64,000 nt of DNA. Source: Pezicula radicicola (taxonomy: Eukaryota; Ascomycota; Leotiomycetes; Helotiales; Dermateaceae). The translations under genes were made by a program, and so were the position numbers. Below, in pieces: positions 45,722-56,751 of the stretch. Positions within the stretch are counted from its first letter, which is position 1. Each line of letters starts with the position of its first letter. Under the pieces are notes generated by a model, which was given only the letters and a program-made list of their open reading frames with translations, ran no database searches and was not told where the DNA came from. The stretch is from the NCBI GenBank assembly GCA_003008705.1, contig PDUO01000040.1, forward strand, positions 310,001 through 374,000, in the 5' to 3' direction.

Positions 45722-47093
45722 ATGCCGTCTGCTACACAAACCCAACCAGATATCTCTTATCATCCTGATTTTGAGAAGTATCAACTCCGCACCAAACGTC
45801 TTGAAGCATCCAGAAGTGCAAATGAAACCCTACCACCCGGCTTCCCTGCTGAGCTGACTGGCCCCCTTGTTTGGGAAGGAAAGGACTTCACCAACGAGAG
45901 CAACTGGACACTGTCTCTAAACGAGTCACAATTGGATGAAATTCATCAAGCTTTGTTGAAATTCAAGTGTATGTCACATTGTTACGTGGATACAGCACTA
46001 TTATCTTAATCCCTACTAATCAGTTTCAGCTCTGAACAAGCCTATCGGTTATGTCAGTCCAGAGACTTTCCAACTTCCTACCCTGCATCCCATCTTGCGA
46101 GAACATGCAAAGGAACTGCAAGCTGGCCGAGGATTCTTCGTGCTACGAGGCCTCCAAGTAGACAAGTACTCTATCGAAGAAAATGTTATCATTTATGCTG
46201 GTGTCTCATCTCATATTGGAAGTATTCGGGGTCGACAAGACAAAAAGATCATAGATGGTGTCCAGCAGTCTTCTATGCTTAATCACATCAAGGATCTCAG
46301 CCAGACTGCTGTTGCAAACAAGATTGGTGCTCCCGCTTACACGACAGATAAGCAGGTGTTCCATACTGATGCTGGAGACATCGTCTCCCTATTTTCAATT
46401 AATACTGCTGCCTCTGGGGGTGAGAGTAAACTTGCTTCGAGCTGGAGAGTCTACAATGAGCTGGCGAAGAAACGCCCTGATATAATTAAGACTCTTTCTG
46501 AGGACTGGGTCTTTGATGGGTGAGTCTTCTCGATTACAGTGCGCCAAATGAGTACTAAATCCATCGTTACCAGTTACGGGAATCCAGAAAAGCCATACAG
46601 CGTCAGGCCCCTCCTCTTTCATACACCAGCAGAAAACTCTTCGCCTGAACGTGTAGTAATCCAATATGCTCGAAGAGGTTTTACTGGGTTCCTGCACTTG
46701 CCAAGAAGTGAGGGCATTCCACCGATCACTGAAGCACAAGCCGAAGCCCTGGATGCGCTTCACTTCCTGGCAGATAAGTTTAGCTTGACCCTAGATTTCC
46801 AAAAGGGCGACGTTCAATATGTCAATAATTTGAGCATTTTTCATGCTAGAGACGGCTTCACCGATGAACCAGGGAAAGAGTAAGTCATTCTAAAATCTAC
46901 ACTAGTGATTCGGGCGCTAATATTGTCTCGCAGGAGACATCTCCTTCGGCTATGGTTGAGAGATCCAGAATTAGCTTGGAAGACTCCGGGGCCGCTCGCT
47001 GATCGGTGGGATGGGTTGTACAAAGATGTCACCGTAGAGGAGCAAGTCTTTCCACTGGAACCGAGAATTCGTGGGGGTGCGGGCAAAGCATAA
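45722..47093 (+). CDS. TauD/TfdA-family 2-oxoglutarate dioxygenase
   Basis: TauD-type enzymes hydroxylate taurine or other sulfonates (or related acids) and release sulfite. The exons are 45722-45968, 46030-46519, 46574-46879 and 46934-47093, phase-consistent, giving 400 residues. The N-terminal FPAELTGPLVWEGKDF and SQLDEIHQALLKFK fit fungal TauD-like proteins. Iron ligands are H194 and D196 (VFHTDAGDIV) and the distal His in NNLSIFHARDGF, with the 2OG arginine in RHLLRLWLRDP. The fungal group also contains enzymes acting on other carboxylates, so taurine use is not proven. A methionine-permease-like gene follows on the same strand 0.8 kb downstream. Confidence 0.92.
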
Positions 47094-47899
47094 TCGATAG
47101 CAAATGTCCCATATACAGCAATTTTAACAAAGTGGTGAGTCTATTGATATAGGCTTTAGTTCTCCGGATTGAGCATTATCAATTTGACGTTCTTAGATGA
47201 ACTTACGCCTTTTCAAGATTGATCAATTGCTGTCGGTCTCTGACGCGTCCTCTTACTGTTACTCGTACTTTCGTCTTATCAGCTGTTCCAGTTACTGTTT
47301 ACCATGGCTCTGGAAGTCGTTCGTCCGAAGTGGCCGTGATAAGAGTAGTTCATTACAGTACAACAGTACAAAATGATATGTGTAAAAACCACTCCACTGA
47401 CAGAATAGGAGCGTAGCCCGCAAATGTCTTTGCTTGAAATTCGCCTCTCCTTGTTCACAATAATACCCCCCAATTAACATCCTACAATTACCGGCTCCAT
47501 CTAGGGTTTAACGGCTTCCCCGGTAGCAACAATGCGTCGTCCAAGTCGCTAAATGACGAAAATCCAGGAAGCCATCACGATATCCCTCGGCAAACTTCAA
47601 GGATCTACATCCCGCGTTATGCACGTTCCTATTGATTTGAGAAAAGTGCATGAACTTAGTACCAGTGCTGGCATGTATTAGAGTTGCCGCGCGGAGTTAT
47701 GGTATGGTGCAATATCACCTAAGAGTGATGGGTAGCAAGGTGCGTCCGAGTCCGAATATTGACTTTCGATCCTGAAATTCGACGAAGAGTAGCCGACGAT
47801 TAATGAAAGGTACATAACATAAAGACGTGATATTTCCCCCAGAAATAAAGATGGGAGATAGGATCATCAGCTGTACAAAGATCAATTGACTCAGCTGCA
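47094..47899. other. Intergenic, promoter region of the permease
   Basis: No gene seen. Several short frames on both strands lack support. No repeats noted. Confidence 0.5.
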
Positions 47900-50090
47900 A
47901 TGGCCGAATTCAACCAATCGAAAGACGCCGAGGTCTCCATTGCAGGAGGTCGCGCAGAATCCCAAGATGTGAAAGTTGATGGCGGTCTGGAGTACGTCCA
48001 TGAATTTGGAGGCAATTTCTCAAAGCCTTCATACCAGGAAGCATCTGGTGCACCTGTCGAAGGTGTCTCTCCGCTTGGACTCGAAGTCACTTCCTTCACA
48101 ACAATCTTTCTCAACATTGGACAGATGATTGGGACGGTTAGTAAATCACAGTCAGAAATACTACTGTGCTAGAGCCTTATTAATTTTTTGCCAACTTCAG
48201 GGCGTTTTCTCCACTCCAGCCAGTATTTTGAAAGGTGCCGGATCTGTGGGTTTGAGTTTAATTTTCTGGGTTATTGGCTTCATCTTTGCCGTTGCTCAAT
48301 TGGGAATCTATCTTGAGCTTGCGAGTTACTTTCCTAACCGCTCTGGTGCTGAGGTTGTTTATTTGGAGCAAGCCTACCCACGACCCAAGTACTTGTTGGC
48401 AACTGCGTTTGCTGTGCAATCCGTTCTTCTGTCGTTCAGCAGTAGCAATGCCATTGGTGAGTTTCCTAGCAAAGCCAAAGAAAAGCTACTGATGTGTACT
48501 TAGTCATGGCACGATACCTATATGCTACGGGCGGATACACACCAACAGCCTGGGAGCAAAAAGGTCTTGCCTGCGCCTGCATAACATTCATAATTCTCCG
48601 TAAGATATTTCCCTTTCAAACTTATACGCAGTGCTCACCCGTTCCAAAGTGATTATATTCAACACCAAAATATCGCTCCGGTTATCGAACGCAGTGGGTA
48701 CTGTCAAGATCATTACTTTGTTATTGTAAGTTTTAAGCCAACTTCTCCACTAGTTTAGGACAGTATCTGACCTCTTATTCAGCATAAGCATCACTGGGCT
48801 TGTTGTTTTAGGCGGGCATACAAAAGTCGTTGATCCAAAAGCAAACTTCAGAGATTCCTTCGCGGGTACAAACCCTGCAAGTGGCTATGGGTTGTCTAAC
48901 GCTCTTGTGAAAGTCAACTTCGCGTATGCGGGATACACGAATGCTTTCAATGTGATTAATGAAGTTAAAGTGAGTAGCTACTCAATTTGTCATCAAACTC
49001 TAGTACCCTTCACTAACTCTCAATTAGAACCCCATCAAGACCCTGAAGCGAACTGCACCGGCCTCGCTATTGGTAGTTGCAACACTCTATCTCCTTTGCA
49101 ACGTCGCCTATTTCGCAGCAGGTACGTAAAACAAGCTATCCATCAAACCAGCAATGGAATATAACCTCTAACATCCCTCCAGTGCCAAAAGCACAACTTA
49201 AGACGTCGTCCGTACTAGCCGCCTCCCTCTTTTTCACCGCCGTCTTTGGCTCCGAAAGTGCTCCCAAGGCTTTGAACTTCCTAATCGCCCTCAGTGCCTT
49301 CGGAAACATTGTAGCAGTAATTATTGGTTCCTCCCGTGTAATCCGCGAATGCGGTCGTCAAGGAGTCCTCCCTTATCCCCAAATTTGGGCCTCCACCCGT
49401 CCCTTTGGCACCCCACTAGCACCCTACGTCCTAAAATGGGGACTCACAATCCTAATGATCGTAGCACCACCCGCGGGCGACGCCTTCAATTTTATAGTCG
49501 ATCTACAATCTTACCCCGGCAATGTTTTCCTCTTTGCTACTACCTTTGGACTTCTTTTGATTAGGCATCGACGCAAGAAATTAGGATTGGATTCTGAATT
49601 CCGGGTTTGGGATATTGCTATTTATTTTTCTCTGGCTGTCAATGTCTTTTTGACGGTTATGCCTTGGTATCCTCCTCCTGGCGGAAAATATGGTGGAGAT
49701 GTTAGTTTCTGGTATGCCACATATTGTGCTACAGGTCTCGGGATGTAAGTCTTCCTTCCCTCCCTTCCTTCTCTTCTCCTCGTCCACCGCCCCAGCAAAA
49801 AAAAACTAATAAGGAATAATAGTCTGGCATTCTGTGGTATCTACCACATACTCTGGATTCATATCCTCCCTAAATTCGGCCACTACCGCATTCGTCAAGA
49901 ACTAATCGTCCTAGATGATGAAACGGCTAAGGTTCATAGATTAGTTAAGGTTCCTACGGCGGAGATACCGAAATGGGATGCTGAGCATGATGCGCTTGGA
50001 CAGAGGGTTGATATAGCGACGACCTCTGGGTGGAGTGCTGAAAAGGAGTCTGATGGACTTGAATCGAGGAATACATTTCCTGAGAAGTAA
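47900..50090 (+). CDS. LAT-family amino-acid permease, Mup1 (methionine permease)-like
   Basis: A plasma-membrane transporter of the APC superfamily, closest in feel to high-affinity methionine permeases. The eight exons are 47900-48136, 48201-48456, 48504-48599, 48650-48725, 48783-48969, 49028-49121, 49183-49744 and 49823-50090, giving 591 residues. Motifs: TIFLNIGQMIGTGVFSTPAS, FWVIGFIFAVAQLGIYLELA, FPNRSGAEVVYLEQAYP, FAYAGYTNAFNVINEVKNPI, APASLLVVATLYLLCNVAYF, and IGSSRVIRECGRQGVLP. These match the LAT group helix by helix. The start of exon 4 (48650) is the least certain boundary. At the end, the TAA at 50088 overlaps a GTAAGT donor; splicing there would swap the last residue context for a short PLCWVFWLI tail. 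Methionine specificity is inferred. Confidence 0.9.
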
Positions 50091-50840
50091 GTGGGGCGGT
50101 ATATGGGTTGATTTTCTAATTGCGAATTTGTGGTTGTAGGCCGCTCTGCTGGGTGTTTTGGTTAATCTGACAAGCTCCAATTGTGTGATAATGAATGTGT
50201 AGGTTCGCTGTTCATAAGCATAGATCGTAGACACTTAATACAAACTATTCTAATATACCACTTGTACCTTTTAAACCCGCGCATATCTAAGAGGTTTATC
50301 TACAAAATTCAAAGCTAATGAACACCGACTAAGTATTAAGTACCGTACGAGTTAGTTTATAAGAAGTTATTTTACCTAAATTAAGTGAATAATCCAAATC
50401 AAGTGAGTTATCCAAATCTAGATAACCATTCAAAAGGATGTCTTATAATCCAATTCTTGTGGTAGTATACTCTAGCTGTAGTACTATGTCACTTTTTAAT
50501 TACTAGCCGACGAGATCTTTTTATAAACATTAAGTTTAGTCTATATTTGTACTGTAAACAGCTGTTATTTTTTAATTATTGCTAAATAACTTTTAGAGAT
50601 TGTCTCTTACTAAATTTCGAAATCAAAATCGTATGAATTACTTTGGTATGGCTTCGAATAGCCCTGATATGCATGCATCCAAATATAGTTAAGCTCGTTC
50701 TGATTCCTTCTTAGTCATCATGGTGGTACAAAGACGCGACCTCGCGACGACGTCTGGTGAAGCTGCAACTCATAAAGCATTACCATCTCACACACACTCC
50801 AATTGACGTGCAGTGTCTTAATGTAGAGCCGCTACTCATA
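50091..50840. other. Intergenic, AT-rich, with a dispersed repeat copy
   Basis: No gene. Very AT-rich from 50220 to 50640. A dispersed repeat copy lies at 50371-50427. Confidence 0.5.
50371..50427. repeat. Dispersed intergenic repeat, copy 3
   Basis: AAATCAAGTGAGTTATCCAA is the reverse complement of the core of copy 1 with a few differences, and a second half-unit TCCAAATC lies beside it. Confidence 0.45.
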
Positions 50841-53075
50841 ATGGGTGTCGTAATTCGTTCTAGGGTTCTGCACTTAAGGCCTAGCTACTTCTTATTCTCA
50901 CAGAACCTTGCACGCAATGGCAGTCTTCCACAGACCAGGGATGTAACCGTCACAGCAAAACGCTATGCTTCCCAATCGCCCTTCAATGACGATGAAGATA
51001 GACGGATATACATTCTAGGTACATCGCCTGTAGCCATGCTTACAGCACATGGCCTCGCCTCTTCACCTGATCCACCACCCATCACTCTCCTCGCCACGAA
51101 TTTCAAGATGCTAGAATATTTCAAAGAACAAGATTGGGCTGTTGAAGTCATTCGAGATGGTATTTCCGACAAGGTTCATGGCTTCGAAATAGAACCGGTT
51201 TTGTATGAAAGTCGTAGCGCCCTTCTTTTCCCAAAGGGAAAGGTGTTACAGATCCAACCAGCAGGCTTGCTTGCGAATTATGATAGAATTGAAGACGAGA
51301 AGAAATACGCTGAGCCTACGGAATCTGCACCAGGAATTACGCCGGAACTGAAGAAAGAGCCAAATGAAACGTCGGCACCCAGCGGAAATCAGTGGCCTGG
51401 AATGTACCTTTCTAAAATAATGGCCCCCGTTAGAAAGCAATTTCGATTGGTTCGAAAGCCTCCAGGACAATTGCAAGAACTTGCCAGAGAGATTACAGGA
51501 CTCGGTACCGATCCCAAACCAGAGCTCCCTTTTATCAAATACCTCTTCATTACATCTCTTCCCCAGTATCTGGAAAGGACAATGTTAGATCTCAAGCCTA
51601 GGCTACGGAAAGAATCTACCATAGTCTTTACGGCTAAGGGTCAAGGATTTCTTGAGAAACTCGATAAAGTTGTATGGCCAGACATTAATACTCGCCCGAG
51701 TTATATCATCGGGACATCTACTCATGTAGCTTGGGTCCCAGGGCTGGACGGGAAACCTTCGAAGAAATCTCTGGATGACGCCTTGAATTTTAGAGATTTT
51801 GTCTCTACAGAGCGGCACTTTGTAGCGGCAGTCAAGGTATGTATGCACTATTCGATCCATTCCAATTTTGTTTGGGTTACTGTATGTTCCATAACACCCA
51901 GCTTTAACTATTCAATTATCTTAAATCTCACACTGTTAGGATCTGGGCAACTCAGGCGGTCTTGATGAGTCAAGGCGCAGAGTCTAAAACACTTAGCTTA
52001 ACAATTGAATAGCTCATGTCGTATAAGTATGCGACTAGATATGACCCTAAAGTTGTAATTTCTACGAAGTTTACACGGAACATAATGCTGACGCTAGAGT
52101 CTTAAACAGCCTACCGAGAATTCAGCTTTGTTTCTCGGCCCCATTGAACAAGAATTTTACATGGACAACGTTAGAGAAACATTTGAAGATCTCGAGAAAC
52201 GGAATCTGAATGCAAAGTACTTTCTTGACCATCTTTACTTGGCAAAGGGATTGAATGTTCAACGGCTAGATCAGGGTAGAAATCTTTGGAGACGACTTGT
52301 CAAGTTCGCAGGTCAATCTGTTGTGGCACCTCTGTGCACCATCTACCAGCTTCCTCTGCACTGTCTATTTAACGGCCCTGGAAGTGAGAAAAGGAAACAA
52401 GAAGCTCGGGTGTTGATGGAGCAGGAGTACAAAGTCCTTCGCAAAGATCAACCTCGAATTACCCTAGAGGCCGTCGAAAGAGCAATAGTAGAGGCATGTA
52501 GGATTAAAGATATTGACGAAGATACTGGGAAACCTCAGGAAAACTACAGCAATATGCTACTGGATGTCTTGCAAGGTCGGATATCGGAAATTGAATTTTT
52601 GAATGGATGGGTAGTCCAGGAGGGAAAGAAATTGGGTATTGATGTCTCTATGCACGAGAACGTCATATCACAGATCAGAGCTAAGACCGAGGAGCGGATT
52701 TCCCTGAAGATCAAGATGGAGCAAGTGAAAACTTTGGCTCTGAGGGAAGAACACGCGGGTGAATGGGCGAAACAGAGGGAAGATATGATGAAGGAGCGAC
52801 AAGAAGCCTGGGAAGCCAAGAGAGAAAAGTGGGCTGAAGAGAAGTGGTATGGCATGACCAAGGCTGAGAAAAGAGACCGGAAGAAGTTGGAGGGGATCCG
52901 AGCAAGGATGGAAACCCTCAGCTTGGACCCCACCCCGAAAATACAGCCACTTGGAAACGTAACTATCATCAAGTATGCATCTATCGGTACCAGATGGGAT
53001 GCAGCGGGTTCTTGGAACCCACTGAATGGACCGAGACCAACACCGTCCCTTCAATCGTCGAACACTACCTCCTAA
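50841..53075 (+). CDS. Mitochondrial ketopantoate-reductase-like (PanE/ApbA fold) protein
   Basis: Exons 50841-51836 and 52110-53075, joined across a 273-nt intron (GTATGT donor, ACAG acceptor), give 653 residues. I chose the ATG at 50841 because it begins an arginine-rich, aspartate-free leader typical of mitochondrial import (MGVVIRSRVLHLRPSYFLF); an in-frame ATG lies at 50757. Fold markers are a Rossmann-like strand at residues 56-60 (RIYILGTSPVA), PITLLATN, KYLFITSLPQYL, the STHVAWVPG segment, and the C-terminal helical core LLDVLQGRISEIEFLNGWVV, which is diagnostic for ketopantoate reductase. The dinucleotide loop lacks the normal GxGxxG (it reads GTSPVA), and a long lysine/glutamate coiled tail (residues 540-610) is added. 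Yeast Cbs2, a mitochondrial translation activator, has a similar fold, so a non-enzymatic mitochondrial role is possible. Confidence 0.75.
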
Positions 53076-53643
53076 CCTCTGGAGAATTCAATTCCAGAGC
53101 CTAAGCGAGGCTTGCCTGTTCTTGATGCAGACAGGAAGATGGCAAGCAGCCTGCCTACCTGAAGTAGTACATAGCTATCGCTTGCCAAATCTCCTTTGTA
53201 CAGAAGAATCGACGGAATACTAAAACAAGAATTATAAATAGCAAAAGTTTCTTGGGAGATATGGTATAAACTAGTAGATATAAATCGCAGCATTTTTAGC
53301 TCCCCCAGTTATCTTGTAATATTACTTGCTTTGGGATTTGGGTCCTAGTACGTGTCCAATGCCAAAATCGATATTTGAACAATGCCACGTAAGTTCTGCT
53401 AGTATTTAATATAAACTATTGTAGTAACAAGAAGACGTAACAATAGTTTCTGCAACTCTAGAAACTTACTTAATTTAGGCAGCTCACTTATTTGGGTAAC
53501 TTACATACTTGATCCAAGACGCGTGTAAATTACTTAATTTAATTCGTCCGCTTCTATCCCTTGAATCTGCATCCCCACACATTAGGAAGGTGTCTCCAAT
53601 TTGTACAGCCTCAGCCTGAAATTCTACCCCTCCCTCATACCGT
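53076..53643. other. Intergenic with a dispersed repeat copy
   Basis: No gene. A repeat copy lies at 53462-53543. Confidence 0.45.
53462..53543. repeat. Dispersed intergenic repeat, copy 4
   Basis: TCACTTATTTGGGTAACTTA and, further on, AATTACTTAATTTAAT resemble the core and flank of copy 1. Confidence 0.4.
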
Positions 53644-54462
53644 TTGTTATTTCAGCCTCGAGTCTATGCCCAGACCACAGTCTCTTATTGTGCTCCTGTC
53701 GCGCAATCTCTTTGCGTTTTCAAACGAATCCCAACTTGTATGCTAGCCTCACCAACGTTAGGGCAGTGCCACATACACAGCCCAAGGGACGCCGATAGTT
53801 CGGACGTTGTACATCGACTCTTAAGGCTTTCAAGGGCCCAAACCACCGAAGTTCACTTTGGAGATACTAGAGGTATGGCAGCTTTGTTTTTCGAGCATCC
53901 CATAGCCAAGGACTTCTTCATTGCCATTTTGGGATATCAGCAGGGTTACGTTGTTGCTCAAATAAGAAGTGCAGATTGTTTGTTAAGGAGAGCGACGTCA
54001 GATCGAGAGAGCCTGATGCGTGAGTCGATCCGGGATGCAATAAATCCCGATTACAATGAGGACTCGCTTAGGGTTGTACGAACTCTGCATAGTGACCATG
54101 GGACCTCGCGGATAAATCTTATTGTGAAGAGAAACGATCAGTCTGGGAAGAGAGCTGTCTTTATAAAAGTCTCAGAAAGTCGGCTGAGGATGGAACAGAA
54201 GTTTTTAATCACCATAGTGCAGACTGCTCTTTTCTGCGTTCAGCGAGTCTTTCGAACTGTCGACTCCATCACTTCTCGATATTTTATTTTGGCAATTTAC
54301 GTGCGGTTCATCGTTCACATCTGGCCTATTATTATTATTCGGTGGTTCCTTCATACAATCGGAGAGTTACTAAGGAGGATTATACTGGAAAAGCTAGAAC
54401 TTGGTATTTTATCCACAACCCCGCAATTTTCTTTCGAAAGAAAACCTTATAAGAATTCCTAG
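53644..54462 (+). CDS. Orphan open frame, possible membrane-associated protein
   Basis: A single frame of up to 272 codons, the longest uncalled one in the window. No family is recognised. The middle part (ALFFEHPIAKDFFIAILGYQ, IRDAINPDYNEDSLRVV) reads like real protein. The C-terminal third has a hydrophobic stretch (FILAIYVRFIVHIWPIIIIR) that could be a membrane helix. The N-terminal 60 codons overlap pyrimidine-rich DNA and may be non-coding; internal ATGs at about 53740 and 53875 are alternatives. It may be a lineage-specific gene or a relic. Confidence 0.4.
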   Translation: MLFQPRVYAQTTVSYCAPVAQSLCVFKRIPTCMLASPTLGQCHIHSPRDADSSDVVHRLLRLSRAQTTEVHFGDTRGMAALFFEHPIAKDFFIAILGYQQGYVVAQIRSADCLLRRATSDRESLMRESIRDAINPDYNEDSLRVVRTLHSDHGTSRINLIVKRNDQSGKRAVFIKVSESRLRMEQKFLITIVQTALFCVQRVFRTVDSITSRYFILAIYVRFIVHIWPIIIIRWFLHTIGELLRRIILEKLELGILSTTPQFSFERKPYKNS

Positions 54463-55943
54463 GCGATTTTACTACTGGTACGGATTGGATGAAACAAGTG
54501 GAGATTTTCCACAACGACTACGAGTATCTTTCAGCGTCACAGGATTGAATTGGTGATGGTATCTAACTTGGTCTGTAACGCCAAAGTTTCAAGTAAAAGC
54601 CACTCTGAAGAAATGTCTTGATGATATGCAGAGAGGAATATATTATATTACCATTTTCGTAAGCGATGGACGGAGGTTGATGTAACCCAGTGGGAGAGTA
54701 AAGATGCGACTGATGTGGGCGTAAGTTGAGCTACAGCCTACAATAACTCTGGAAATATGCTTGTTGGTTACTTTACATCGGTACTAGGTTACTACATATA
54801 ATGAAATTCCTTTCCGATACGAGGATAGCGACAATAATCATCGTAAAATATACTAAGCGAGCTTCGAATACCTATCATAATGCAGAATTCTGGCTCTTTG
54901 TCCTAGCAGCAAATTCCTCGAGTCTGTCAATGCAAATGACGATTGGTACTGGTTTGAAGAGAACTTCAAAAACTCAAGCTGGAGCCTAGCCCATGATTTA
55001 TTATATTGATGCTCTGAATATCTTGGAAATAAAATTGTTCGCTGCCCCAAGTATGTAAAACAGTGTGCTATGGGGTGCGTTTGTCGTTAGTGAATTCATG
55101 CACAACAATTTTGGTCCTCACACGAAATCTGACTGACTCGGCTTGCAACCAGGTTATTCGGCAACGTGATTACCGTATGTTAAACGGGAAAGTAGTCGCA
55201 AGATTGTGGAGGCGGGTCTAAGTTGATAGCCTCTACGAGCTGTTCTCTAATTATTAGTGTCTGGAGGTAGATAAGTTACGCATTTCGTCGTTGTCGAGTG
55301 CACGTGCTGTAAGCGGAGCTCATTGCCCGTCATATTCTAAACGCAACTGTTTGTACAGGTGGACTAACCGATTTTGGGTTGATCTGCGGAACAAAGTACT
55401 GCGAAGGCACTATCGTGATGTGAGAAGCTTTGGAATGTCGTTGCAAAAGGGAGGTTTAGAGGTAGATGGTTAAGATCAGGGTTGAGGGGATCTGGGACGC
55501 TTTTTGTGGCCGCTTGACTGCATAAGACTAGCTTCTTAAAACAGTTTACAATGTGCTAAATCACTTAGAAGGTATATTATAACATTGGCTGACCTTGGTG
55601 TTAACGACGACATCTTATCTCCGCTCGGCTCCTTAACTCCAGCTAGCCTTCCTCCAGCTCGATGGTATCTCCCAAGAGGGCTAAGCTCCTCAGTTTCTGT
55701 TTCCCTAGTCTGTTTTGTAACATTTATTTGAGTTGATAGTGTGTATTATTCTGAGAGTGCGAGTGATTCATGCCAACCAGATTGACAATGATGGACGTAC
55801 AGAGGTCGCCTGTCGCTTAACGTCCAGCTGGATCGTCTATAAAGTTCAAGATGGCTCCCAGGCATTTATCCATACTGCATCAGACTTTACTACCTGATTA
55901 TTCAATTGTCAATTGCAGCCCCCGAAAATCTTGATTCTCGAAT
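54463..55943. other. Gene-poor interval
   Basis: No supported gene over about 1.5 kb. Short frames near 54801-54989 and 55291-55473 have no domain. The last 150 bases serve as promoter of the reductase gene. Confidence 0.5.
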
Positions 55944-56751
55944 ATGGCTTCCACAATTGTTCTCATCACTGGTAAGCATAGTAGATATAAATTTGAAACC
56001 GTCCATCTATTAACAGAGTCTTCCAGGCGCCAACTCTGGAGTGGGCTTCGCAGCATCAAAGGTACTCGCCTGCTCGTCGGACGCTTTTCATGTCATCATG
56101 GCCAGCCGGTCTCACAATAAGGCCAAAGCTGCAATGTCTGAAATCGAAGCAGCCGGTACAAAAGGAGCTCTCTCAACTGTACAACTAGATGTCACCGACG
56201 AGAAGTCGATCGAAGAAGCAGCAACGTATGTACAACAAAAATTTGGACGACTAGACGTACTTGTGAATAACGCGGCGTCGGGCTGCATGGACCCTGATCT
56301 TAGGACTCGTTTTCAACTCTGCTTGGAAACCAACGTGACGGGACCAGCTATGGTTTCTACAGCATTCAGACCATTGCTGCTTAAGTCTCAGAACCCATAC
56401 TCGGTTTATGTGAGCAGTGGGGCGAGAACACTGCTACGAAATGCTACTCAGAAGCCCCCAACCCATGATAATATACGGAATGGGGATGCATATCAAGTCA
56501 GCAAGGCGGCTTTGAACATGCTTGCCGTGCTGGAGGCAAGAGACTATGGTTCGGAAGGTTTGAAGGTATTCGCGATGAGTCCCGGATTCGTACGATCGAA
56601 TCTTCGTGGTCCGAACGAAGAAGCGCGGAGTGGATGGGGCAAAGCTGGAGACCCAAACGTTTCAGGAAAACTTCTTCTGAGTATTGTGCGGGGGGAGCGA
56701 GATGCAGATGTAGGTTGTCTCGTTCACAAAGATGGTGTCTATGCCTGGTGA
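55944..56751 (+). CDS. Short-chain dehydrogenase/reductase (classical SDR)
   Basis: An NAD(P)-dependent oxidoreductase of small molecules. Exon 1 (55944-55971) encodes MASTIVLITG and exon 2 (56027-56751) continues ANSGVGFAASKVLA, so the 55-nt intron splits the cofactor motif TGANSGVG. The total is 250 residues. Other landmarks are QLDVTDEKSIEEA, LDVLVNNAAS, NVTGPAMV, the catalytic Ser in VYVSSGAR, and YQVSK with catalytic Tyr and Lys. The late SPGFVRSNL is also typical. All catalytic residues are present. The substrate is unknown, and the neighbours give no hint. Confidence 0.93.

Noticed and set aside
16408..50090. A secondary-metabolite gene cluster anchored by the LaeA-like gene and the P450
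   Set aside because: No polyketide synthase, peptide synthetase, terpene cyclase or pathway transcription factor is present, and the genes are separated by unrelated loci.
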